Source of the DNA: Belliella aquatica
GTDB lineage: Bacteria; Bacteroidota; Bacteroidia; Cytophagales; Cyclobacteriaceae
NCBI RefSeq assembly: GCF_014637795.1
Contig: NZ_BMFD01000011.1
Location: 62,001-126,000 of the forward strand
Direction: 5' to 3'
DNA: 64,000 bases
How positions within the stretch are numbered: the first letter of the stretch is position 1; each line of letters begins with the position of its first letter. The notes under the pieces are model-generated. The model was not told the origin of the DNA and did no database searches. It saw only the letters and a list, made by a program, of their open reading frames with translations. Below are positions 26,813-34,748 of the stretch, piece after piece. Both the position numbers and the translations under genes were made by a program.

Positions 26813-27730
26813 CTAATCTAATATAACTTTTTCAGGTAATGGTCCATCTGTTGACAATTTGAAAGCAGCCATTTTTGAAGCGGCTTTTACACAAGAAACC
26901 CAGTCCTTCTTTTCAAGCCAAGCGGAAAGAAATCCAGCCCAATAAGCATCGCCGGCACCAGTAGCGTCACCCATGACTTTTACTTCATCAGCAGGAACAA
27001 TGATGCTTCGGTTATCTTCCAAACTGAGATGGCTTCCTTCTTTTCCTTTGGTAAAACAAATGAGTTTTGCTCCCCAAGACTTAATTATTTCGATCGCTTC
27101 TTGCTCAGGGATTTCTCTTTGAAAAATTCTATTACAGTCATCCTGACTCACTTTTACAAAAGGAGAAAGGCTACAATATTGCTTTACAACGCGGAGCGCT
27201 TCTGCATGATCAGGCCAAATGCTTGGTGCATAATTCAAATCTATACTCAACTGAACACCAAGCTTATACGCCCTATCAGCTCCATCGAGTATTGAAGACT
27301 GTGCAGGTTCCTTACTCAAAGCAAAACAAGTGGTATGAAAGAGTTTAGCTTTTGAGAGCATTTCATCTTGTATATCCTCTGAGTGGATAAGTCGGTCTGC
27401 TTCTCTGTAAGCAATAAAATCAGGAGTTCCATGAGATCGTGACAGCAATACTAGACTGGTAGGATGCGAATCTCTTTCCTTTATGTTGCTAATCGATAGC
27501 CCAAGATTTTCCAATTCGTGAATCAAATATTCACCCATCCCATCTTTTCCCACACTTGAGATTAGCATGACTTTCTTTCCTAATCGGGTCATATTTGCTC
27601 CCAAATTTGCTGGGCTACCACCTTGGAATCTTCTGAAAGAATGTGTTCTAAAGATTTCATCTCGGATTTCGTGACCGATAAGGTCTACCAAAAGTTCTCC
27701 AACTACTACAATATCAAATTCTTTATTCAT
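26813..27730 (-). CDS. PfkB-family carbohydrate kinase, probable fructokinase
   Basis: 305 residues. PfkB motif 1 is FQGGSPANLGANMTRLG, and motif 2 with the catalytic Asp is VMGDATGAGDAYWAGFLSAW. The N-terminal VVGELLVDLIG and the GKDGMGEYL motif fit ribokinase-like sugar kinases, and the substrate-side residues resemble fructokinases; 2-keto-3-deoxygluconate is an alternative. Cytosolic. It begins 1 base after the stop of the glycosidase gene at 27732, so the two are tightly coupled. If the glycosidase releases fructose, this kinase would trap it. Confidence 0.87.
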   Translation of the reverse strand: MNKEFDIVVVGELLVDLIGHEIRDEIFRTHSFRRFQGGSPANLGANMTRLGKKVMLISSVGKDGMGEYLIHELENLGLSISNIKERDSHPTSLVLLSRSHGTPDFIAYREADRLIHSEDIQDEMLSKAKLFHTTCFALSKEPAQSSILDGADRAYKLGVQLSIDLNYAPSIWPDHAEALRVVKQYCSLSPFVKVSQDDCNRIFQREIPEQEAIEIIKSWGAKLICFTKGKEGSHLSLEDNRSIIVPADEVKVMGDATGAGDAYWAGFLSAWLEKKDWVSCVKAASKMAAFKLSTDGPLPEKVILD

Positions 27731-27731
27731 C

Positions 27732-28904
27732 TCAATCTAATAGGTAAAACCCTTTACTTAAACTATTACTCAACAACAATTGACCTGCTGCACTCCAAGT
27801 GCAGGCATGTACACCACAGGGTTGCAAGGTCTGCCCATGAAAGCACTCGTTAAATCCCCAATCATCTTTTGCATTCAGGGTGATTAAATCATCTAAAATA
27901 ACTTCAGCTTCATTTTTACTCAAGGAAATAAAATTCGCCAACCCCCAAAAACCATTGACCATAGGCCAAATTCCTCCATTGTGGAATTCGTGAGGATAAT
28001 TTCTGAACTCAAACCGATAATTTTGTTTCAATAGTGAAAAGTCAGAATCAGCTTCTCCGATAGCAGGATGAAATGCTGGCACGAGGGTTCCAATATTTTG
28101 TGAAGTCCATTGAATACAAGATTCTGGATTGGGATGAATTTTGAATATTATCGCTAAGGCATTTCCAAACGCATCAAAATAGTCCTGATATCCAGCAGGA
28201 TTAAAAGATGCAGGGAAATAGGGTTTATCATGATGGGAATTGATTAGATACTTTTTTGCAATAGGGTGAATTCCAGTATTTTTCCATTCTTCAGATAAAA
28301 TAAAGTTTTGATGAATAGCATGTTTTACTTTATCTGCTTTTTCTTTCCATTCTTCAGTACCATACATCTCTGCTGAAAGTTTTAGCGCAGCATATCTCAA
28401 AACCTGATCATATAATACATAGCCACTTAGAATGTACTCATCTGCCCAATCTCCTGCCAAAGGGACATAAATCAACTCTTTGTTGTTGTACTCCCAGGCA
28501 TGGTACAATGCATGAATCTTGCTTATCTCTTGCCCATACTTTTCAAGAAGGGACTTGTCTCCAGTAATTTTTGAATAGAGGCAAAGACCAATGATCCACC
28601 AACTTCCTGTGTCTGCTCGCCCTGCCAATCCACCATAACTTACTTCCCCTGATTCCAAACCAACGTTAGAAGGCACATGGCCTTGTGGACTGATATGTTC
28701 ACCGAGGGTGATTAGAGTTTGGCGGAAGGTTTCAATCAAATCTTCTTCCCGAGTAGAAAGTGCAGCAAGGCCAGTAATCACCCCATCTCTAGCCCAAACT
28801 CTTTGATAGTTGTCTTTGGCCAAAGCAGAAGCAAGAAAACCTTTTGGATGAGAGGACTTTCTTAGAATTTCTAATGCTTTTTCGTTGGCTATCTGTAAAT
28901 CCAT
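27732..28904 (-). CDS. (alpha/alpha)6-barrel glycosidase, amylo-1,6-glucosidase or invertase-like
   Basis: 390 residues without a signal peptide, so cytosolic. Motifs include YQRVWARDGVITGLAAL near residue 33, GSWWIIGLCLYSKITGDKS near 125 and LAGDWADEYILSGYVLYDQV near 180, each fitting the acidic active site of GH15/GH63/GH100-like six-hairpin enzymes. Acidic candidates are Asp in WARDG and Asp/Glu in GDWADE. The WWIILL-type segment recalls alkaline invertases, while annotation pipelines often call similar proteins glycogen debranching enzymes. Its place between an SSS importer (16-base overlap) and a fructokinase-like gene makes a sucrose-type or other fructoside a plausible substrate. That is inference. 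Confidence 0.7.
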   Translation of the reverse strand: MDLQIANEKALEILRKSSHPKGFLASALAKDNYQRVWARDGVITGLAALSTREEDLIETFRQTLITLGEHISPQGHVPSNVGLESGEVSYGGLAGRADTGSWWIIGLCLYSKITGDKSLLEKYGQEISKIHALYHAWEYNNKELIYVPLAGDWADEYILSGYVLYDQVLRYAALKLSAEMYGTEEWKEKADKVKHAIHQNFILSEEWKNTGIHPIAKKYLINSHHDKPYFPASFNPAGYQDYFDAFGNALAIIFKIHPNPESCIQWTSQNIGTLVPAFHPAIGEADSDFSLLKQNYRFEFRNYPHEFHNGGIWPMVNGFWGLANFISLSKNEAEVILDDLITLNAKDDWGFNECFHGQTLQPCGVHACTWSAAGQLLLSNSLSKGFYLLD

Positions 28905-30478
28905 ACAATGATAAATGTGATGATCAATAAGAAAACGGACAAAATTCTATAGTTCTTATACCAAGGAAGTGCTTGCAGTGAAGCTGTTTCATCTGTATAA
29001 ATTTTATTATTCCAAGTATAATCTCTAATAGCCTCTTCGCTTGGAGGAGTACCTCGCATGCTTGCAATCACATATACAACAGAGCAAAACACAAATAACA
29101 TTGGCGCTGTATGTAAGAAATGCCATTGGCTAATTCCAATTTCAGGCATAAAGACTTTTAATAAAATCAAAACAACAGCTACAACAAAACCCGACAATAA
29201 GCTGTAAAAAGAGCCATCTGCATTGCCTTTTTTCCAAAACATACCCCAGATAAACACAACAACTACAGGAGGAGCAATCAATCCGACAACCATTTGAAGG
29301 TATTTGAATAGGGAATCAAACTTCTCGATCTGTGGAGTCCATGCGGCTGCCAGGAGTACCAAAATGACGGTAGCGAATTGTCCCACACGAACCAATTGCT
29401 TACTGCTTAAGCCTGGATTAAGATTTTTCACAAAATCCATAGTGATTAGAGTAGAAGCAGAGTTCAAAGTTGCACTTATACTAGAGGACATAGCAGCCAA
29501 CAAACCCGCCATCAATAGTCCGATCAAGCCTGATGGCAATAGGTCAAAAACCAAAGTGGGAAATACAGTGTCAGGATTCTCTAAGTTAGGATAGAGGACC
29601 CTAGCCATAGTTCCTGGAAATACCATGAAGAATAAAACCGGCAATTTCAATAAACCCGCAAATAAAGCACCCCATCTGCCGTGATTTAAATCCTTAGCTG
29701 TCAGGACACGCTGAACCATAAATTGGTTGTTTGCCCAGAAATAGAATCCCAAAAGAGGAACACCAAATAGTAAACCAGTCCATGGAACAGATGGGTCATC
29801 GATAGGCCGAATTAAGCTCACCATTTCTGATGGCGTGACTGCCATGACGTTTTCCCATCCTCCCACAGCCTGATAGGTTACATAGGTTAAGATTAATGAT
29901 CCAATAAATAACAATATCGCTTGAATAACTTCAGTATGAACAACGGAAGAAAGTCCACCAGGAATAGTATAAGCAGCTGCAGCAAATGCCAATATCAAAA
30001 TGATAACGGTCATACTAACTTCTGGAAATACTAATTTCAAAATCAAACTACCCGCATAAAGACCTGCAGCAGTTTCTATTAAAATATTTCCAATTAAGGT
30101 GATAAATGAAAAATAATATCTACTTCTTCTGTCATACCTTCTTTCTAAAAATTCAGGCATGGTGTATACTCCTGATCGAAGATAAAATGGTAAGAAAAAT
30201 ATGCTAAAGAAAACCAAAATTACCGCAGCCATCCATTCATAATTATAAACAGAGATACCTGTGCTGTATGCATCACCTGCCAAACCAATCAATGTGGTAC
30301 TTGATATATTCGCTGCAAAAAGTGAAATACCAACTATAGGCCAAGTCATACTTCTGCCGGCAAGGAAATAATCTTCAGAATTACTTCTTTTGGAATGGTA
30401 CAATCCATAGAAAATCATTCCAACTAAGTAAACAATCATGATAAGAAAATCAAGATTACTAATTAAGTCTGTATTCAT
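28889..30478 (-). CDS. Sodium:solute symporter (SSS/SGLT family)
   Basis: 529 residues with about 13-14 hydrophobic helices. Family features include YFLAGRSMTWPIVGISLFAA after helix 1, then ISSTTLIGLAGDAY and FLPFYLRSGVYTMPEFLERR, and GLLMAGLLAAMSSSISATLN with the Ser residues of the Na+ site. It should import a sugar or related solute with Na+ across the inner membrane. First gene of the run that continues with the glycosidase, PfkB kinase and pxpABC; its 5' region holds an inverted repeat and a LacI-type operator. Confidence 0.93.
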   Translation of the reverse strand: MNTDLISNLDFLIMIVYLVGMIFYGLYHSKRSNSEDYFLAGRSMTWPIVGISLFAANISSTTLIGLAGDAYSTGISVYNYEWMAAVILVFFSIFFLPFYLRSGVYTMPEFLERRYDRRSRYYFSFITLIGNILIETAAGLYAGSLILKLVFPEVSMTVIILILAFAAAAYTIPGGLSSVVHTEVIQAILLFIGSLILTYVTYQAVGGWENVMAVTPSEMVSLIRPIDDPSVPWTGLLFGVPLLGFYFWANNQFMVQRVLTAKDLNHGRWGALFAGLLKLPVLFFMVFPGTMARVLYPNLENPDTVFPTLVFDLLPSGLIGLLMAGLLAAMSSSISATLNSASTLITMDFVKNLNPGLSSKQLVRVGQFATVILVLLAAAWTPQIEKFDSLFKYLQMVVGLIAPPVVVVFIWGMFWKKGNADGSFYSLLSGFVVAVVLILLKVFMPEIGISQWHFLHTAPMLFVFCSVVYVIASMRGTPPSEEAIRDYTWNNKIYTDETASLQALPWYKNYRILSVFLLIITFIIVWIYR

Positions 30479-30528
30479 TAAATTAGCTTTTAATTGGTTT
30501 ATGAATGAATTTGAAAGAGTGTAATTTT

Positions 30529-30570
30529 ATGCCTTTTAGAATAAATATTACAACTCAGAACAAAAGGCAT
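30529..30570. repeat. Inverted repeat in the SSS operon leader
   Basis: ATGCCTTTT (30529-30537) is exactly inverted as AAAAGGCAT (30562-30570) with a 24-base spacer. It lies 51 bases upstream of the SSS start, in the likely 5' untranslated region. It could be a second protein-binding site or a leader hairpin. Confidence 0.4.
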
Positions 30571-30615
30571 GAAAAGAAAATGAATAAATTGTTATTTAAC
30601 AAATGCTGCATTTTC

Positions 30616-30627
30616 GCAATCGTTTGC
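30616..30627. promoter_or_regulatory. LacI-type operator candidate (SSS operon and lacI)
   Basis: GCAATCGTTTGC is a near-perfect palindrome centred on CG (GCAA-nCGn-TTGC), the form bound by LacI/GalR regulators. It lies between the divergent SSS gene (30478) and LacI gene (30732), so it could be the autoregulated target of that LacI protein. Confidence 0.6.
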
Positions 30628-30731
30628 ACAAACCATTGCAGGGATGCTATTTAGAATATTTCTTGATAGTAAAAATACTCCTTGGATCATAATTCATAAA
30701 TTAATAATATTATAGTCTTACAAGACTCAAA

Positions 30732-31766
30732 ATGATGAATGACAAAAAGAAATTAACCTTAAAGGATATAGGTAGGGAATTAGGCATATCAGTTTCTACA
30801 GTTTCAAGAGCATTAAAGGCGCATCCTGATATTGCTGAAGAGACCATCAAATTAGTTAAAGAATATGCAGAGACTCATAACTATGTGCCAAATTTTTTAG
30901 CGGTAAATTTCAGAAAAAATAAAACATTTAATATCGGCTTGATCGTGCCTGAATTAGTTCACCATTTTTTTTCTACAGTGATTAGTGGAGCCATATCAGA
31001 AGCGAATAGACAAGGGTATAACTTATTAGTCTCTCAATCAAATGATATATTGAAAGACGAAATTCTTGCTAGCAGAGCTATGCTAAATAGCAGTGTAGAT
31101 GGACTCCTGATTTCCATTTCAAATGAAACAGTGGAAGGAGATCATTTAAGAGAATTTTTGAATGAAGGCAAGCCTGTTGTGCAGTTTGATAAAATCACTG
31201 ATTATTTACCAACCCCAAAAGTCATAGTAGATGATTTCGATGGCGCATATTCGGCCGTTAAACATTTAATCGACGAGGGCTATACTAGAATAGCACACAT
31301 ACGAGGAAGAGAGGATGTGAAAAATTCTTCAGAGAGATGTGCTGGCTATTTAAAAGCAATTCAGGACCATAACTTAGAATCAGATCCTGATTGGGTAAAA
31401 GTATGTAGAAAAATCTCTGATCAAGAGGGTTATGATTTTGCAAAAGAGCTAATGGAAAGTAAAAACCCGCCAAACGCTATTTTTTGTATTACAGACTTGG
31501 TTGCGCTTGGCGTACTTCGGTATTTAAAAGAAAAAGGGTATCATATTCCAAAAGATGTGGGTTTGATTGGCTTCAGTAACTGGATGCTATCAAGAGTTTC
31601 TACCCCTCAGCTCAGCACCGTCGAACAGCACGGGTTTCAGATGGGTGTAGATGCTACAAACCTGCTTATAGAAATGATTGGCAATCATGATGTAGAAAAT
31701 TTGAAGACCGTTGAAATAAAAACTGAGTTAGTCATCCGAGAATCTACCACTTTGTCAAAAGCTTAA
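30732..31766 (+). CDS. LacI-family transcriptional regulator
   Basis: 344 residues. The LacI helix-turn-helix and hinge cover residues 4-60: LTLKDIGRELGISVSTVSRA, with the recognition helix VSTVSRALKAH. The effector domain follows (FNIGLIVPELVHHFFSTVIS, NSSVDGLLISISNE, PNAIFCITDLVALGVLRYL) and matches periplasmic sugar-binding folds. It probably represses or activates the divergent SSS-glycosidase-kinase-pxp run through the palindrome at 30616-30627. The sugar that controls it is not known. A second in-frame ATG follows the first directly (MMNDKK). Confidence 0.93.
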   Translation: MMNDKKKLTLKDIGRELGISVSTVSRALKAHPDIAEETIKLVKEYAETHNYVPNFLAVNFRKNKTFNIGLIVPELVHHFFSTVISGAISEANRQGYNLLVSQSNDILKDEILASRAMLNSSVDGLLISISNETVEGDHLREFLNEGKPVVQFDKITDYLPTPKVIVDDFDGAYSAVKHLIDEGYTRIAHIRGREDVKNSSERCAGYLKAIQDHNLESDPDWVKVCRKISDQEGYDFAKELMESKNPPNAIFCITDLVALGVLRYLKEKGYHIPKDVGLIGFSNWMLSRVSTPQLSTVEQHGFQMGVDATNLLIEMIGNHDVENLKTVEIKTELVIRESTTLSKA

Positions 31767-31968
31767 TTCTTTAGAAAAAGATGATTGACTTAAAAAGGAA
31801 TATAAGTAGACCTATTAATGGTATGAAATGTTTCATTTTAAATAATGAACTTAGTTTATATATTTTAGTTTTTTATTTCAAAAAGCAAAGGCATTCATCT
31901 TTTAATTACCTAAATTTTTACTTTTAGCAAATATTATACTCTTTTCTTTTTCAATTGGTTATAAATGT

Positions 31969-31976
31969 TAACTTTG
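31969..31976 (+). promoter_or_regulatory. Putative -7 box for the small membrane protein gene
   Basis: TAACTTTG is a perfect TAnnTTTG box ending 22 bases before the ATG at 31999. The -33 region around 31944-31950 is T-rich but lacks a clear TTTG. The 232-base gap before this gene otherwise holds no ORF that I recognise. Confidence 0.4.
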
Positions 31977-31998
31977 CTTTATCCCTAGTAATCAACGT

Positions 31999-32211
31999 AT
32001 GGAAACCCTATTTTCACTCTCGCTATTAACCGTAGTGTACGGTTTAGCTTTCCTGTCAATTGTTCCTGACAGGTACATCAAAAAGCTTAGTCATGTATTT
32101 CATCACAAGCAAGAGCCAGAGCATCGAAAGTTTGCACTAGGAGGTTCTATATTTTTATGTTTTTTGTTTGGCTACATCTGTGCTTCTGCAATGATCTATT
32201 TTTTTATTTGA
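31999..32211 (+). CDS. Small two-helix membrane protein, unknown
   Basis: 70 residues. Two hydrophobic helices (LFSLSLLTVVYGLAFLSIV and GSIFLCFLFGYICASAMIYF) flank a basic, His-rich loop (YIKKLSHVFHHKQEPEH). I know no family for it. A promoter-like TAACTTTG box precedes the ATG, and the gene sits 92 bases upstream of the GH13 branching enzyme. That makes it likely to be a real gene, though no function can be suggested. Confidence 0.6.
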   Translation: METLFSLSLLTVVYGLAFLSIVPDRYIKKLSHVFHHKQEPEHRKFALGGSIFLCFLFGYICASAMIYFFI

Positions 32212-32303
32212 TAATTACTTAGAATTTTTGAAGGAATGAGAAATTTTATGTTGTTAGAAATTCAATTTTATCTAAATTAGATTTCAAACAAACCCAATTT
32301 TTT

Positions 32304-34313
32304 GTGAAAGACGCTAAAAAACTACCTTTAATCCAAGACGAATCTTGGCTCGAATCTCACGCAGGAGCCATTTACGAAAGATTCAAAACCTATCAGTCAG
32401 CTATTCAAGATATCAATGCTCACAGTGGAAATATTCTAGAATTTGCTAGGTCTCACGAATACTATGGGATTCATTTTGAAAAAATCAGGAATGGTTGGAT
32501 TTATAGAGAATGGGCACCTCAGGCACATAATTTATTTTTGATGGGTGATTTCAATCATTGGAATCGGTATAGCCATCCCATGAAAAGAAATTACAGAGGA
32601 GATTGGGAAGTATTTTTACCTTTTGAAGAATACAAAAATTCTTTTATACATGGCAGCAAAATTAAAGTCCATGTAGAAGCAAATAATGGCGCATACGATA
32701 GAATCCCAGCTTACATCAGAAAAGTTGATCAAAACCCAGAAAATCATGATTTTGCGGGTCAATTATGGTTTCCAGAAGTTGATTTTAAATGGAGTGATCA
32801 GACTTTTTCGCCCGAAAAAAACAAACTGCATCCTTTAATTTATGAGTGTCATGTAGGGATGGCCCAAGAAAAAGAGGGAGTAGGAACCTATTTAGAATTC
32901 GCTGAAAATATTCTTCCGCGAATCAAAGCTGCTGGCTACAATACTATTCAAATGATGGCAATCATGGAGCATCCTTATTATGGATCATTTGGATATCATG
33001 TTTCGAACTTCTTTGCACCAACATCAAGATTTGGGACTCCAGAAGATTTAAAATTCTTAGTCAACAAAGCCCATGAAATGGGTATTGCGGTAATAATGGA
33101 TATTGTCCATTCTCATGCCGTAAAGAATATTAATGAAGGTCTCAACGAATTTGATGGATCTGAAAATCAATACTTCCATTCGGGCCCAAAAGGATATCAT
33201 GAAGGATGGGATTCCAAACTTTTCGATTATGGAAAGATAGAAGTACAGCAATTTCTACTTTCTAATATCCGCTATTGGATGGAAGAGTTTCATTTTGATG
33301 GATTTAGATTTGACGGGGTTACATCTGTGATTTATCTCCATCATGGACATACCGATTTTGATCACCCTGATAAATATTTCAACGAAGGTGTAGATGAAGA
33401 CGCTTTGCTTTATTTACAGCTTGCAAATACCCTGATTCATGGATTTTCAGAAAATAAGATTTCAATTGCTGAGGAAGTAAGTGGAATGCCAGGTTTGTGC
33501 CGAACATGTGAAGATGGTGGTATAGGATTTGATTTTCGATTAGCGATGGGTATTCCTGATTTTTGGATAAAAACCCTCAAGCATAAGCCAGATGAACATT
33601 GGGACATGTTTGAGATGTGGCATGAATTGACCAATCGCCCTAAAAAAGAAAAGACTATTGCCTATGCAGAGTCTCACGATCAAGCTTTGGTGGGGGATAA
33701 GTCGCTTGCTTTTTGGCTGATGGATAAGGAAATGTATTTCAATATGGGAATTGATGACAAAAACCTTGTTGTCGATCGAGGGATTGCACTACATAAAATG
33801 ATAAGACTCATTACCATTAGTTTGGGAGGTGAAGGGTATCTTAATTTCATTGGGAATGAATTTGGCCATCCCGAATGGGTCGATTTCCCAAGAGAAGGAA
33901 ATAATTGGAGTTACCAATATGCTCGTCGTCAATGGTCATTAGCAGATAATGAATCTTTGAAATACGGCCAACTTGGATTATGGGATAAGAAGATGATTCA
34001 ACTTATAGATGAATATCAGGTGTTGAAATCTGATCGTGCCAAACAGATATTTTTAGATGCTGAGAAGAAAGTCCTTGCTTTTGAGAGAGGAGATTTAATT
34101 TTTGTTTTCAGTTTCAATATTTCTGAATCATTCTTTGGTTATGAAATAGCATTACCAAAGGCAGGAGAATACCAAATTATACTTAATTCTGACGATACGG
34201 AATTTGGGGGATTCAAAAGAATCGATAAGTCGATGAATTATCCTACCGATAAAAAGGGTAACATTCAAATTTACCTTCCTAATAGGACTTGTTTGGTTTT
34301 CAAAAAGATTTGA
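32304..34313 (+). CDS. GH13 alpha-amylase-family enzyme, probable 1,4-alpha-glucan branching enzyme
   Basis: 669 residues from a GTG start. An N-terminal CBM48-like beta domain (IYREWAPQAHNLFLMGDFNH, residues 60-150) precedes the catalytic barrel. Conserved regions are VIMDIVHSHAVKN (I), GFRFDGVTSV with the nucleophile Asp (II), SIAEEVSGMPG with the acid Glu (III) and AYAESHDQAL with the second Asp (IV). The arrangement, and GYHVSNFFAPTSRFGTPEDL, match the eukaryote-like branching enzymes (GH13_8) that move alpha-1,4 chains to alpha-1,6 links in glycogen. No signal peptide, so cytosolic. Confidence 0.9.
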   Translation: MKDAKKLPLIQDESWLESHAGAIYERFKTYQSAIQDINAHSGNILEFARSHEYYGIHFEKIRNGWIYREWAPQAHNLFLMGDFNHWNRYSHPMKRNYRGDWEVFLPFEEYKNSFIHGSKIKVHVEANNGAYDRIPAYIRKVDQNPENHDFAGQLWFPEVDFKWSDQTFSPEKNKLHPLIYECHVGMAQEKEGVGTYLEFAENILPRIKAAGYNTIQMMAIMEHPYYGSFGYHVSNFFAPTSRFGTPEDLKFLVNKAHEMGIAVIMDIVHSHAVKNINEGLNEFDGSENQYFHSGPKGYHEGWDSKLFDYGKIEVQQFLLSNIRYWMEEFHFDGFRFDGVTSVIYLHHGHTDFDHPDKYFNEGVDEDALLYLQLANTLIHGFSENKISIAEEVSGMPGLCRTCEDGGIGFDFRLAMGIPDFWIKTLKHKPDEHWDMFEMWHELTNRPKKEKTIAYAESHDQALVGDKSLAFWLMDKEMYFNMGIDDKNLVVDRGIALHKMIRLITISLGGEGYLNFIGNEFGHPEWVDFPREGNNWSYQYARRQWSLADNESLKYGQLGLWDKKMIQLIDEYQVLKSDRAKQIFLDAEKKVLAFERGDLIFVFSFNISESFFGYEIALPKAGEYQIILNSDDTEFGGFKRIDKSMNYPTDKKGNIQIYLPNRTCLVFKKI

Positions 34314-34748
34314 TTTTTTGAAGAGATAAGAGTTATCATAATCTATCTAAATGAAACTTGATAGATGATGTGAGTTATTCAATATTAGATAATTCATAGG
34401 ATTTCTGAATGGTATATTGGAATTGGTTATCGACTACCAACGGTAACATTCTTTAGGTAAAAATAACTTATTCTATTTCATAATATTTTTTTTTACAGAA
34501 GCGCATATATATATTTTTAGTAATAATAACCTTTATTCAAATTATCATTTGATCAATATTAAGTATACTTTTTTATAAAAAACGCATATTTTTATTAATA
34601 TATCACTTATGAATAAGTATTTTTAGTTTGATCACTTAGTCAAATGTTTCTAGAGGTTTTTTTCATTCATATAATTTTTTCATTTGAAATTTTTATGAAC
34701 AGCATTTTTGATATATTTACTATCATTTTAAATTTTAACCAATAACTT
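34314..34748. other. 435-base AT-rich intergenic region upstream of susC
   Basis: There is no ORF or RNA that I recognise here. The region is very AT-rich, with T-runs and A/T blocks, and probably carries the control sites of the susCD pair. GGTTATCGACTACC at 34425-34438 is a partial palindrome (GGT..TCGA..ACC), too imperfect to call an operator. The nearest promoter match is listed separately. Confidence 0.6.
34705..34736 (+). promoter_or_regulatory. Putative susC promoter
   Basis: TTTTTG (34705-34710) is followed after an 18-base spacer by TAAATTTT (34729-34736), matching TTTG and TAnnTTTG except for the last base. It would leave a leader of only about 6-8 bases before the ATG at 34749, so the true start may lie elsewhere. 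Confidence 0.3.

Noticed and set aside
34299-34322. A/T hairpin at the end of the GH13 gene
   Set aside because: The stem is almost entirely A-T pairs, which such an AT-rich region can produce by chance.
34425-34438. GGTTATCGACTACC as a LacI operator before susC
   Set aside because: Only ten of fourteen positions are symmetrical and it does not fit GNAAWCGWTTNC.
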